NCBI RefSeq assembly: GCF_001422405.1
Contig: NZ_LMMV01000025.1
Coordinates: 376,956-440,955, forward strand
Source of the DNA: Pseudorhodoferax sp. Leaf267
Lineage (GTDB): Bacteria; Pseudomonadota; Gammaproteobacteria; Burkholderiales; Burkholderiaceae_C
Length of the DNA stretch: 64,000 bases
Reading direction: 5' to 3'
Shown: one piece after another, positions 52,592 to 61,583 of the stretch
Layout of the letters: every line of letters starts with the position of its first letter
Numbering within the stretch: position 1 is the first letter of the stretch
The notes under the pieces: model-generated
What the model saw: only the letters and a program-made list of their open reading frames with translations
Databases searched by the model: none
Told to the model about the DNA's origin: nothing
Translations under genes and position numbers: made by a program

Positions 52592-54142
52592 ATGCGCCGT
52601 CAAGATATCCAACTCCTGGCCCTGGCCCGCCAAGGCGACGCGGCCGCCCGCAGCGAGGCCGGCAGGCGCTACCTGGTCGGTGGCGACGGCTTCCCGCGGC
52701 ATGTGGCAACGGGCATGGAGTACCTGTCGCATCCCAGCGTGCGCGACCGGCCCGAGACCGCGCGCACGATCGCCGAAAACCTGCCGCTGCAGGATCTGCT
52801 GCAGCTGCAGCAGGAGGATGCCTTGCACAAGGCCGCGGCCAACGGCAGCCTGCTCGCGCAGTTCAAGCTCGGCGTGTGGGCCAGCCTGCAGAGCAGCCGT
52901 GTGGCCGCGGGCCAGTCCTGGCTGGAAGCCGCAGCCGCCGGCGGCCACATCGAAGCGCGCCAGGCGATGGCCGCCGTGCGCCAGGCGCCCGCGGACGAGG
53001 CCCTGCCGGCCATGGTGCGGTCCATCGCGTCCAGCGTGGCGGTGGACGTGGTCCAGGTCGCCGTCATGGCAGCGCGCCTGGCCCGTGAGGGCGGCTCGCT
53101 GGACTTGCAGGCCGATTGCCTGCACATCGCGCTGCTGGTGGCGCCGCGGCTGACGCATGCCCTGTCCGACCTGGTGGTGGCGGCCGTGCTGCGCGCCGAG
53201 ACGCAAGGCCATGCCTTGCATGGCCTGGCGCCCGCGCAGGTCGAGGCCAGCCTGGAGTTGGCGATCGCGCGTGGCGACCGCGACGCGGCCTGCCTGCTGG
53301 GCCGCGCGCTGTGCGGCATCGACAGCGGCATGCTGGCGCCGGCCCGGCTGACGGCGAGCTCCAACATGCGCAAGGGCGTGGCCCTGCTGCTGCGCGCGGC
53401 TGATGCGGGCCGCGACGACGCCTGGCTGGACCTGTATGCCACGCATGCCGACCACCGGCTCTCGGTGTCGAACCCGCAGATGGCGCGGTTCTTCCTGGAA
53501 AAGGCGGCGGCGCTGGGCCAGGCCGAGGCGCAGCGCAAGCTGGGCGCGTTGATCCTGCGCTCGGCCTCCTCGCTGGCCGAATCCGAGCAGGCCATTTCCT
53601 GGCTGCATGCCGCGGCCAGCCAGGACGATGCCCACGCCCAAGGGCTGCTGGCGTCGCTGGTGCTGCCGCTGGGTGGCGACGACGCAGCCGCGCGCGAGGC
53701 CATCGAGCAGGTGCGCCAGGCCGACCCCTGGCTGGCCGTGCGCCTGACGCTGGCCCGCGATTTCGGCCTGACCAAGCTGGAGGCGCTGAGCGTGGACCCG
53801 GTCGAGGGCCGGCGCCCCTGGGGCCTGCTGGTCGGGCAGAACCCGTTCATCACGCAGGCGCGCCTGTCGGCGCCGCGCGCCGTGCCGGCGCTGACCGCGC
53901 AGGCCCTGCAGAACCTAGCGCGTGCGGCAGCGTTCTTCGACCAGTCCCGCGGCGAGGGCAATGCCTTCGAAGGCGACCTGCGCCGCCGCTCGGTGCGCCA
54001 GCGCCGCGCGTTCGAGCGGCTCGGCCTGTCGGAAGACCTGTTCTTCGCCACGGCATCGTCGACCAAGCTGGAGTCGTTTCGCCTGGGGCCGAAATGGGCG
54101 TTCCGCGCCAAGCAGCCGCTGGAACTGGCATTGGCCGACTGA
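52592..54142 (+). CDS. Sel1-like repeat protein
   Basis: 516 residues starting MRRQDIQLLALARQGDAAARSEAGRRYL with GGAG upstream. It is almost entirely helical, with Sel1/TPR-type units such as KAAANGSLLAQFKLGVWAS, AAAGGHIEARQAMAAV, AADAGRDDAWLDLYATHA, AAALGQAEAQRKLGALIL and AASQDDAHAQGLLASLVL. There is no signal peptide, so it is probably cytoplasmic. Such proteins usually mediate protein contacts; partners are unknown. Earlier in-frame codons to 52421 run through the intergenic region and are not used. Confidence 0.75.
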   Translation: MRRQDIQLLALARQGDAAARSEAGRRYLVGGDGFPRHVATGMEYLSHPSVRDRPETARTIAENLPLQDLLQLQQEDALHKAAANGSLLAQFKLGVWASLQSSRVAAGQSWLEAAAAGGHIEARQAMAAVRQAPADEALPAMVRSIASSVAVDVVQVAVMAARLAREGGSLDLQADCLHIALLVAPRLTHALSDLVVAAVLRAETQGHALHGLAPAQVEASLELAIARGDRDAACLLGRALCGIDSGMLAPARLTASSNMRKGVALLLRAADAGRDDAWLDLYATHADHRLSVSNPQMARFFLEKAAALGQAEAQRKLGALILRSASSLAESEQAISWLHAAASQDDAHAQGLLASLVLPLGGDDAAAREAIEQVRQADPWLAVRLTLARDFGLTKLEALSVDPVEGRRPWGLLVGQNPFITQARLSAPRAVPALTAQALQNLARAAAFFDQSRGEGNAFEGDLRRRSVRQRRAFERLGLSEDLFFATASSTKLESFRLGPKWAFRAKQPLELALAD

Positions 54143-54193
54143 CGGCCACCGCCCGGGCCGCCGAATCTGGAGCGCCCGTCCTGGCCGTGCCGC

Positions 54194-55282
54194 TCAGCGC
54201 CCGCCGCGCGACACCAGGTAGCGCTTGCGCCAGAACAGCAGCCCCAGCAGCACGGCGATGGCGCCCATGGCCGCCATCGCCCACCAGAAGCCGCGCTGGC
54301 TGTGCAGCAGCGGCACGAACTCGAAATTCATGCCGAAGATGCCGGCGATCAGGTTCAGCGGCAGGAAGATCGCCGTCAGCGCCGTCAGCGTGCGCATGAT
54401 GTCGTTCGTGCGGTTGCCCTGGATGCTGAAGTGCATCTGCACCGCGGTCTCCGAGCTGTGCTCCAGCCGCTGCACGTGATGGACGACGCGCTCGATGTGC
54501 TCCAGCACATCGCGGCTGCGCACGGCCAGCAGGTCGCGCTCGCGCTGGGCCGCGGGTGATTCGGCCGGGGGCCAAGCTTCCAGCGCATCGATCCAGTCCT
54601 GCATCGCGGTGTGCTGGTCCTCGCAGATCTCGTCCAGGTGGTGCAGGCCCAGGCGCACGTCCAGCAATGTGGACCAGTTCTCGAACCGCGCCCGCGGATG
54701 CAGCAGCTCGGCCTGCCAGTGGTCGATCTGCCGCGTGAGCTCGCGGCGCAGCTCCAGGTAGCCGTCCACCATCTGGTTCACGATGCGCAGCATCAGGTCG
54801 GCCGGCGAGCCAGGCTGGCGCACCAGGCTCAGTTCGCGCATCTCCGTGGCCGCACCCTGCAGCATGCGGGCCGCGAAGGCATCGCGCACGCTGCAGTCCT
54901 GCGGGTGCACGCTGAGCAGCACCTGGTCGAACACGGCGAAGCCCACGGCGCTCGTGTCGATACGGCGCAGCACGGGCGGGCCGCCGCGCTGCAGGGTCGG
55001 CTCGCCGCTGTCGTGCCCGGTCGCGAGCCGCCGGAACACCAGCAGGTCGTACTGCGAGGTGTAGTCGTAGTGCGAGGGCAGCTGCCGGTTCAACAGGTCC
55101 GACACATGCAGGTCGACCAGCGCCGTGCCGGTGAGCCGCAGCAGCGCGGCCTGGATCTCAGGCAGGCGCGCCTTGAGCTCGTCGCGCGCGCAGGACACCC
55201 AATGGAAACCGCCGGTGGCCGGCGCGTCGGGCAGCACGTCTGTCTCGGCGATGCGGCCGCCATGGAGCGTGAAAATCCGCAT
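54194..55282 (-). CDS. CorA/ZntB-family metal ion transporter
   Basis: 362 residues. The long cytoplasmic domain contains LVDLHVSDLLNRQLPSHYDYTSQYDLLVFRRL and coiled helices (MVDGYLELRRELTRQIDHWQAELLHP). Two C-terminal membrane helices flank the signature GMNFEFVPLL (GMN), with a basic end (FWRKRYLVSRGGR). The protein should form a pentameric Mg2+/Co2+ or Zn2+ channel in the inner membrane. It lies 17 bases downstream of hemB on the same strand. Confidence 0.92.
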   Translation of the reverse strand: MRIFTLHGGRIAETDVLPDAPATGGFHWVSCARDELKARLPEIQAALLRLTGTALVDLHVSDLLNRQLPSHYDYTSQYDLLVFRRLATGHDSGEPTLQRGGPPVLRRIDTSAVGFAVFDQVLLSVHPQDCSVRDAFAARMLQGAATEMRELSLVRQPGSPADLMLRIVNQMVDGYLELRRELTRQIDHWQAELLHPRARFENWSTLLDVRLGLHHLDEICEDQHTAMQDWIDALEAWPPAESPAAQRERDLLAVRSRDVLEHIERVVHHVQRLEHSSETAVQMHFSIQGNRTNDIMRTLTALTAIFLPLNLIAGIFGMNFEFVPLLHSQRGFWWAMAAMGAIAVLLGLLFWRKRYLVSRGGR

Positions 55283-55299
55283 GGGCAGTGGCGGCGGCT

Positions 55300-56404
<1,105 letters not shown>

Positions 56405-56410
56405 GCCTGC

Positions 56411-56521
56411 GGGCGGCTTGCCGCCCACCCGCTTCACCTCCCTGAGCGGGGGCCTCGAAGCTTTCGAGTCGACAGGCTTGCGGCCCCGACCCATCGCACT
56501 GCGCCGGTCGGGGTATTTTTT
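56411..56521 (+). ncRNA. Structured small RNA with an anti-Shine-Dalgarno loop
   Basis: About 111 nt between a good promoter and an intrinsic terminator, with no open frame. Four perfect hairpins follow each other: GGGCGG-CTTG-CCGCCC (56411-56426); CCCGCT-loop-AGCGGG (56428-56450), whose 11-nt loop holds UCACCUCC (56434-56441); CTCGAA-GCT-TTCGAG (56454-56468); and the terminator stem (56484-56513). The loop octamer equals the anti-Shine-Dalgarno tail of bacterial 16S rRNA. It could pair with ribosome-binding sites and block translation. It may belong to the betaproteobacterial toxic small-RNA family I recall from toxicity screens; it lacks the long-rod shape of 6S RNA and the SRP motif of 4.5S RNA. 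Confidence 0.75.
56484..56520 (+). terminator. Intrinsic terminator of the small RNA
   Basis: CCCCGACC (56484-56491) pairs perfectly with GGTCGGGG (56506-56513) around a 14-base loop and is followed by TATTTTTTT. It lies 55 bases before the HemJ-like start. Confidence 0.9.
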
Positions 56522-56574
56522 TGCCCGGCCGCGGGGCGACGGCGCCGCCCCTTGCCAGCCCCTACACTTTGGCG

Positions 56575-57003
56575 ATGCTCTGGGTCAAGGCATTCCATCT
56601 CGTTTTCGTCGCCAGCTGGTTCGCCGGCTTGTTCTATCTGCCGCGCATCTTCGTGAACCTGGCCATGGTGCCGGCCGATTCGCAGGCCGAGCGCGCGCGC
56701 CTGTTGCTCATGGCGCGCAAGCTGTTGCGCTTCACGACCCTGCTGGCCGTGCCGGCCCTGGCGCTGGGCCTGGTGCTCTGGCTGTACTACGGCATCGGCC
56801 GCGGGCCGGGCAACGGCTGGATGCATGCCAAGCTGCTGGTCGTGCTGCTGGTGCTGGCCTACCACCACGCCTGCGCCCTGCAGCTGCGCCGCCTGCGCGA
56901 CGGGCGCTCGACACGCGGCCATGTCTGGTACCGCTGGTTCAACGAGGTGCCGGTACTGCTCCTGCTGGCCGCGGTGGTGCTGGTCGTTGTCAAGCCGTTC
57001 TGA
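56575..57003 (+). CDS. CopD/HemJ-like membrane protein, probable protoporphyrinogen oxidase
   Basis: 142 residues, four helices. LWVKAFHLVFVASWFAGLFYLPRIFVNLAMV contains the conserved His of HemJ proteins, and NGWMHAKLLVVLLVLAYHHACALQLRRL has the conserved Lys. HemJ oxidises protoporphyrinogen IX to protoporphyrin IX. The divergent hemB gene strengthens a heme-synthesis role. The ATG at 56575 fits the family start; no strong ribosome site is visible, unusual for this window. Confidence 0.85.
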   Translation: MLWVKAFHLVFVASWFAGLFYLPRIFVNLAMVPADSQAERARLLLMARKLLRFTTLLAVPALALGLVLWLYYGIGRGPGNGWMHAKLLVVLLVLAYHHACALQLRRLRDGRSTRGHVWYRWFNEVPVLLLLAAVVLVVVKPF

Positions 57004-57028
57004 CGCGGCTGCACGCAGCCTGCACGCG

Positions 57029-58138
57029 ATGCACAAGACTTCGGCGTGGCCTCTGGCGCTCCTCTACATGGGCCTGGTGGTCTACGCCAGCCTGTTCCCG
57101 TTCGATGGTTGGCGCGACCAGGGCATCGTGCCCTGGGCCTTCCTGACGGCCGCGCTGCCGCGTTGGTGGACCTGGTTCGACGTGCAGGTCAACGTCGTGG
57201 GCTACGCGCCGCTGGGCTTTCTGCTGGCCCTCGGCGGGCTGCGCGCGGGGCGCACGCGCTGGCCCTTGCTGCTGGCCACGCTGGCCGGGGCCAGCGTGTC
57301 GTTCCTGATGGAGACGCTGCAGGCCTACCTGCCGCGGCGCGTGCCCTCGAACGTGGACTTCGCGCTGAATGTGGCCGGCACGTTCCTGGGCGCGGTGCTG
57401 GCCGGCCTGTTGCAGCGCCTGGGCACCATCGACCGCTGGAGCCGCTTCCGTGCCGGCTGGCTGAGCGCAGATGCCCGTGGCGCGATGGTGTTGCTGGCAC
57501 TGTGGCCGCTGGCACTGCTGTTCCCGGCCGCCGTGCCGCTCGGCCTGGGCCAGGTGTTCGAGCGCCTGGAAACGAGCCTGGCCGAGGAGCTCGCCGAGAC
57601 GCCGTTCCTGGAATGGCTGCCCGTGCGCGACGTGGAGCTGCAGCCCCTGGTGCCGGGCGCCGAAATGCTGTGCGTGCTGCTGGGCGCGCTGATCCCGTGC
57701 CTGATCGGCTATGGCGTCGTCACGGTGGTTCGGCGGCGCGCCTGGTTCCTGCTCGCGCTGACGTTGGTCGGCGTCGGCGCCACCGCCTTGTCGGCCGCGC
57801 TGAGCTATGGCCCGGCCCATGCCTGGGCCTGGTGGAGCCTGCCCGTGCGTGTGGGCTGGACGGCGGCGGTGCTGCTGTCCGTGCTGCTGCTGCCGGTGTC
57901 CGCGCGCGCCTGCGCGGCGCTGGCCCTGTTCGCCCTGGCGTTGCACCTGAGCCTGTTGAACCAGGCGCCCACCAGCGCTTACTTCGCACAGACCCTGCAG
58001 ACCTGGGAGCAAGGGCGCTTCATCCGCTTCCACGGCCTGGCCCAGTGGCTGGGCTGGGTCTGGCCGTTCGCCGCCGGGGTGTACCTGGTGCTGCGGCTGT
58101 CGCGCAGCGAGGCGGCGCGCCGTCCTCGAGCTTCCTAG
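57029..58138 (+). CDS. VanZ-family membrane protein
   Basis: 369 residues. The first ~130 residues are a VanZ-like domain (LYMGLVVYASLFPFDGWRDQG, DVQVNVVGYAPLGFLLALGGLRAG, LMETLQAYLPRRVPSNVDFALNVAGTFLGAVLAGLL). A further set of helices extends to the C terminus, longer than VanZ itself. VanZ relatives are linked to teicoplanin resistance and cell-envelope phenotypes, but the bacterial role here is unknown. It follows the HemJ-like gene by 25 bases. Confidence 0.85.
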   Translation: MHKTSAWPLALLYMGLVVYASLFPFDGWRDQGIVPWAFLTAALPRWWTWFDVQVNVVGYAPLGFLLALGGLRAGRTRWPLLLATLAGASVSFLMETLQAYLPRRVPSNVDFALNVAGTFLGAVLAGLLQRLGTIDRWSRFRAGWLSADARGAMVLLALWPLALLFPAAVPLGLGQVFERLETSLAEELAETPFLEWLPVRDVELQPLVPGAEMLCVLLGALIPCLIGYGVVTVVRRRAWFLLALTLVGVGATALSAALSYGPAHAWAWWSLPVRVGWTAAVLLSVLLLPVSARACAALALFALALHLSLLNQAPTSAYFAQTLQTWEQGRFIRFHGLAQWLGWVWPFAAGVYLVLRLSRSEAARRPRAS

Positions 58139-58147
58139 AATGCAGGC

Positions 58148-58483
58148 ATGAGCGACCCCACCTACTACGAGCGGCACATCTTCTTCTGCCTGAACGAACG
58201 CAAGAATGGGGAGGACTGCTGTGCCATCCACAACGCCCAGCAGAGCTTCGACCGCTGCAAGGCACAGGTCAAAGCGGCCGGCCTGGCCGGCCCTGGCAAG
58301 GTGCGCGTGAACAAGGCCGGCTGCCTGGACCGCTGCGCTGGCGGGCCGGTCGCGGTTGTCTATCCGGAAGCCGTCTGGTACAGCTACGTCGACGCCGAGG
58401 ACATCGACGAGATCGTGGAGTCCCACCTCAAGAATGGCCGCGTGGTCGAGCGCCTGCTCACGCCGCCGCACGTCGGCCGGTGA
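58148..58483 (+). CDS. (2Fe-2S) thioredoxin-like ferredoxin
   Basis: 111 residues. Cysteines at FFCLNERKNGEDCC and KAGCLDRCAGG match the 2Fe-2S ferredoxin-like thioredoxin fold (C-x10-C ... C-x3-C), found in NuoE and stand-alone (2Fe-2S) ferredoxin-domain proteins. VVYPEAVWYSYVDAEDIDEIVESHLKNGRVV is typical of the stand-alone family. It probably carries electrons in the cytoplasm. The hydrolase start lies 13 bases after its stop. Confidence 0.9.
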   Translation: MSDPTYYERHIFFCLNERKNGEDCCAIHNAQQSFDRCKAQVKAAGLAGPGKVRVNKAGCLDRCAGGPVAVVYPEAVWYSYVDAEDIDEIVESHLKNGRVVERLLTPPHVGR

Positions 58484-58496
58484 CCGGGGTGCAGCC

Positions 58497-59144
58497 ATGA
58501 ACGCAGCGACCGAGCGCTTGATGCTCGATGGGCCGGTCGGCCCCATCGAGGTGCTGCGCGACGCGCCGGCGCCCGATGTGCCTGCGCGCGGCGTCGCGCT
58601 GATCGCGCACCCGCACCCGCTGTTCGGCGGCACCATGGACAACAAGGTCGTGCAGACGCTGGCACGGGCCTTCGTGCAATGCGGCTGGGCGGCCGTGCGC
58701 TTCAACTTCCGCGGCGTCGGCAAGACGGGCGGCGCCTACGACGAAGGACGCGGCGAGGCCGAGGACTTCCAGGCCGTGCTGGCCCAGGTGGCGGCCGACA
58801 CCACGGTGCCGGTCGCATTGGCAGGCTTTTCGTTCGGCGCCTTCGTGACCAGCCACGCGGCGCTGGCCGTCCATGCCCGGCGCAGCATCGAGACCTTGGT
58901 GCTGATCGGCACGGCCGCTTCGCGCTTCGAGGTCGCCGTGCTGCCGCCCGCGCTGCACGAACGCTGCTTGGTCGTGCATGGCGAGCAGGACGACACCGTT
59001 CCCCTGTCGTCCGTGCTGGATTGGGCGCGGCCGCAGTCACTGCCTGTTACCGTGGTGCCAGGTGGCGGCCATTTCTTTCACGGACAATTGCCGCTGCTCA
59101 AGAGCCTGGTGGTGCGCCACCTGCGAGCCTCGCCTGCTGTCTGA
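58497..59144 (+). CDS. Alpha/beta hydrolase (COG2945 type)
   Basis: 215 residues. VALIAHPHPLFGGTMDNKVVQTLARAF and VRFNFRGVGKTGGAYDEGRGE form the opening strands, with the nucleophile in LAGFSFGAFV (GFSFG), Asp in VHGEQDDTVP and His in VPGGGHFFHG. The HPHPLFGGTMDNK motif marks a widespread proteobacterial hydrolase group of unknown substrate. Probably one operon with the ferredoxin gene. Confidence 0.9.
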   Translation: MNAATERLMLDGPVGPIEVLRDAPAPDVPARGVALIAHPHPLFGGTMDNKVVQTLARAFVQCGWAAVRFNFRGVGKTGGAYDEGRGEAEDFQAVLAQVAADTTVPVALAGFSFGAFVTSHAALAVHARRSIETLVLIGTAASRFEVAVLPPALHERCLVVHGEQDDTVPLSSVLDWARPQSLPVTVVPGGGHFFHGQLPLLKSLVVRHLRASPAV

Positions 59145-59146
59145 CT

Positions 59147-59176
59147 GCACCTTCGCCTGAGCGACGGTGCTTTTTT
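59147..59176 (+). terminator. Intrinsic terminator after the hydrolase gene
   Basis: GCACC...GGTGC outer arms enclose TCGC-CTGA-GCGA, with one mismatch between the two stems, and TTTTTT follows at 59171. It begins 3 bases after the stop codon. Confidence 0.8.
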
Positions 59177-59191
59177 CTTTGCCCTGATTCC

Positions 59192-60352
59192 ATGAACCGT
59201 TTTCTGAAAATGCTGGCAGCGCCGCTGCTGGCTGTCGTCGTTTCCCTGGCTTCGGCCCAGGCGCCGCAAGGCCCCGAAGTGGCTGCACGCGCCTATCTGC
59301 TGGTCGATGTGACCGCCAATCAGGTGCTGCTGGAAAAAGACGCCGACATGCCCGTCGAGCCGGCGTCGCTGACCAAGCTCATGACCGCCTACCTGGTGTT
59401 CGACGCGCTCAAGGCCCGCAAGCTCACGCTGGACCAGACCCTGCCGGTGAGCCACAAGGCCTGGAAGATGCCGGGCTCGCGCATGTTCATCGACCCGAAG
59501 ATGCAGGTGCCCGTCGAAGACCTCATCAAGGGCATGATCGTGCAGTCCGGCAACGACGCCACGATGGCGCTGGCCGAGGCGGTCGGCGGCACGTCCGAGC
59601 GCTTCGTGCAGCTCATGAACGAGCAGGCCAAGGCGCTTGGCATGAAGAACACGGGCTACCGCAACCCCGAAGGCCTGACCGAGGCCGGCCACACGACGAC
59701 GGCACGCGACCTGGCCATCCTGTCGACGCGGCTGATCCACGACTTTCCGGAGTACGTGCACTACTACAGCATCAAGAAGTACCGCTACCAGGGCACGCCG
59801 GTCTCCAACGACACCAACCGCAACCAGCTGCTGTTCCGTGATCCCACGGTCGACGGCCTGAAGACCGGCCATACCAACGCGGCCGGCTACTGCATGATCA
59901 CCACGGCCAAGCGCGATTTCCCGAACCTGACCGGCGGCCGCCGGCTGCTGTCCATCGTGCTCGGCGCCACGAGCGAAACCGCGCGCGCCAACGAGTCGCA
60001 AAAGCTGTTGAACTGGGGCTACACCGCTTACGAGGGCGTGAAGTTGTTCGACGCCAACCAGGCCATCGTGTCGCCTGCCGTCTGGAAGGGCAAGGAGAAC
60101 ACGGTCAAGCTGGGCCGGCCTGAGGCCGTCGTGGTCGCCGTGCCCGCGGGCAGCGCCGCCAAGGTCAAGACCGACATCGCGCGCCCGGACCCGCTGGTCG
60201 CGCCCTTCACCAAGGGGCAGCCCGTCGGCACGCTCAAGGTCATGCTCGGCGAGCAGCAGCTGTCCAGCGTGCCGCTCGTGGTGCTGGAGCCTGTCGAGCA
60301 GGCCGGCGTGCTCGGCCGCGCGTGGGACGCCGTGCGGCTGTGGATCAAATAG
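59192..60352 (+). CDS. dacC: D-alanyl-D-alanine carboxypeptidase (PBP5/6 family)
   Basis: 386 residues with signal MNRFLKMLAAPLLAVVVSLASAQ. Penicillin-binding motifs: Ser59-LT-Lys62 (SLTK), SGN at 119-121 and KTGHTN around residue 229. The C-terminal beta domain ends with an amphipathic membrane anchor (GVLGRAWDAVRLWIK). It trims terminal D-Ala from peptidoglycan in the periplasm. The symbol follows common usage for this family; dacA would be equally defensible. Confidence 0.92.
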   Translation: MNRFLKMLAAPLLAVVVSLASAQAPQGPEVAARAYLLVDVTANQVLLEKDADMPVEPASLTKLMTAYLVFDALKARKLTLDQTLPVSHKAWKMPGSRMFIDPKMQVPVEDLIKGMIVQSGNDATMALAEAVGGTSERFVQLMNEQAKALGMKNTGYRNPEGLTEAGHTTTARDLAILSTRLIHDFPEYVHYYSIKKYRYQGTPVSNDTNRNQLLFRDPTVDGLKTGHTNAAGYCMITTAKRDFPNLTGGRRLLSIVLGATSETARANESQKLLNWGYTAYEGVKLFDANQAIVSPAVWKGKENTVKLGRPEAVVVAVPAGSAAKVKTDIARPDPLVAPFTKGQPVGTLKVMLGEQQLSSVPLVVLEPVEQAGVLGRAWDAVRLWIK

Positions 60353-60373
60353 CCGCGCAGGCCCGCGCGTCGA

Positions 60374-60402
60374 TTGCGGCCCAGCCGTAATCTGGCTATA
60401 CT
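60374..60402 (+). promoter_or_regulatory. Promoter of the str operon
   Basis: TTGCGG (60374-60379) and TATACT (60397-60402) are separated by 17 bases, a near-consensus sigma-70 promoter about 95 bases before rpsL. Confidence 0.75.
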
Positions 60403-60412
60403 CGCGGGCTTT

Positions 60413-60455
60413 TCGGAAAATTCCGAGGGATTCACGTTTGCCGTTTTTAAACGGC
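60413..60455 (+). promoter_or_regulatory. Two-hairpin leader upstream of rpsL
   Basis: TCGGAA-AA-TTCCGA (60413-60426) and GCCGTTT-TT-AAACGGC (60440-60455) are both perfect. They lie in the transcribed leader between the promoter and the AGAGGAGG ribosome site. Neither is followed by a T-run, so they are more likely stabilising or protein-binding elements than terminators. Confidence 0.45.
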
Positions 60456-60497
60456 TCCATCGACGTTATTGGGACGTCATAGTAAGAGGAGGCTTCA

Positions 60498-60875
60498 GTG
60501 CCAACCATCAACCAACTCGTGCGTCAAGGGCGCCAAGTCGAGACGATCAACTCGAAGAGCCCCGCGATGCAAAACTCGCCGCAGCGCCGCGGCGTCTGCA
60601 CCCGGGTCTACACCACGACCCCGAAGAAGCCAAACTCGGCACTTCGCAAGGTCGCCAAGGTGCGTTTGACCAACGGTTTCGAGGTCATCTCGTACATCGG
60701 CGGTGAAGGCCACAACCTGCAGGAACACAGCGTGGTGCTGGTCCGCGGCGGCCGTGTCAAGGATCTGCCCGGTGTGCGTTACCACATCGTGCGCGGCTCG
60801 CTCGACTTGCAAGGCGTCAAGGATCGCAAGCAATCGCGCTCCAAGTACGGTGCCAAGAAGCCGAAGGCCAAGTAA
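60498..60875 (+). CDS. rpsL: Ribosomal protein S12
   Basis: 125 residues from a GTG start with AGAGGAGG 6 bases upstream. [33 protein letters not shown] (the streptomycin-site lysine is wild type), [17 protein letters not shown] and [13 protein letters not shown] are invariant S12 blocks. First gene of the str operon. Confidence 0.99.
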   Translation: MPTINQLVRQGRQVETINSKSPAMQNSPQRRGVCTRVYTTTPKKPNSALRKVAKVRLTNGFEVISYIGGEGHNLQEHSVVLVRGGRVKDLPGVRYHIVRGSLDLQGVKDRKQSRSKYGAKKPKAK

Positions 60876-61025
60876 GTCCTTCTGTCGGTTCGAATGTAAC
60901 AAGGTGCTGTTTCCCGCGTGGCGCGGTGACGCAGCGTAGTGACCCAAGTTCGGGTCGAGTAAGTGGGGGTCCAGATGGCTCCCGCGGCTTTCGAGAGAAG
61001 GCCAACTGAAGCAAAGAGGTGAGAA
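60876..61025 (+). promoter_or_regulatory. rpsL-rpsG intercistronic region, candidate S7 control site
   Basis: The 150-base gap contains a GACCC...GGGTC hairpin around 60942-60957 and the pair GTGGG...CCCGC further on. In E. coli the same intergenic region binds S7 to repress the operon. The spacing and structure are consistent with such control; direct evidence is absent. Confidence 0.35.
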
Positions 61026-61499
61026 ATGCCACGTCGTCGCGAAGTCCCCAAACGTGAAATCCTGCCGGATCCCAAGTTCGGCAATGTCGAGCTGTCCAAG
61101 TTCATGAACGTGATCATGGAAGGTGGCAAGAAGGCCATCGCCGAGCGCATCATCTACGGCGCGCTCGACTTCATCGAGAAGAAGAACCCGGGCAAGGACC
61201 CGCTGGAAGCCTTCACCATTGCCATCAACAACGTCAAGCCCATGGTCGAGGTCAAGTCCCGCCGTGTCGGTGGCGCGAACTACCAGGTGCCTGTCGAAGT
61301 GCGACCGGTGCGTCGCCTGGCGCTGTCGATGCGCTGGATCAAGGAAGCCGCCCGCAAGCGCGGCGAAAAGTCCATGTCCCTGCGCCTGGCCAATGAGCTG
61401 ATGGAAGCAACCGAAGGCCGCGGTGGCGCGATGAAGCGTCGCGACGAGGTGCACCGCATGGCCGAGGCCAACAAGGCCTTCAGCCACTTCCGTTTCTGA
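61026..61499 (+). CDS. rpsG: Ribosomal protein S7
   Basis: 157 residues. [55 protein letters not shown] and [21 protein letters not shown] are the standard S7 blocks, with AGAGGTGAGAA as ribosome site. It nucleates the 30S head and may also repress the operon. Confidence 0.99.
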   Translation: MPRRREVPKREILPDPKFGNVELSKFMNVIMEGGKKAIAERIIYGALDFIEKKNPGKDPLEAFTIAINNVKPMVEVKSRRVGGANYQVPVEVRPVRRLALSMRWIKEAARKRGEKSMSLRLANELMEATEGRGGAMKRRDEVHRMAEANKAFSHFRF

Positions 61500-61527
61500 T
61501 CCTCATCCCCCCTGTCTGAGAGGCGTG

Positions 61528-61560
61528 GAGCCCGACCCGTCGTTGCCGACGGGCGGGCTC
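61528..61560 (+). repeat. Strong hairpin just upstream of fusA
   Basis: GAGCCCG and CGGGCTC (7 bp) continue into CCCGTCG-TTGC-CGACGGG (7 bp) with a single bulged A, a 14-bp stem ending 12 bases before the fusA ribosome site (AAAGGAG). No T-run follows, so full termination is unlikely; it may tune fusA translation or processing. Confidence 0.6.
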
Positions 61561-61583
61561 TATGCCGTTAAAGGAGTTATTTC

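Noticed and set aside
56411..56521. 6S RNA (ssrS) or 4.5S SRP RNA as identity for the small RNA, prompted by its CCCTGAGCGG segment
   Set aside because: 6S RNA is a ~180-nt single rod with a central bubble; this transcript is ~111 nt with four separate hairpins. The conserved SRP apical motif (GGUCAGG...GGAAGCAGCC) is absent.
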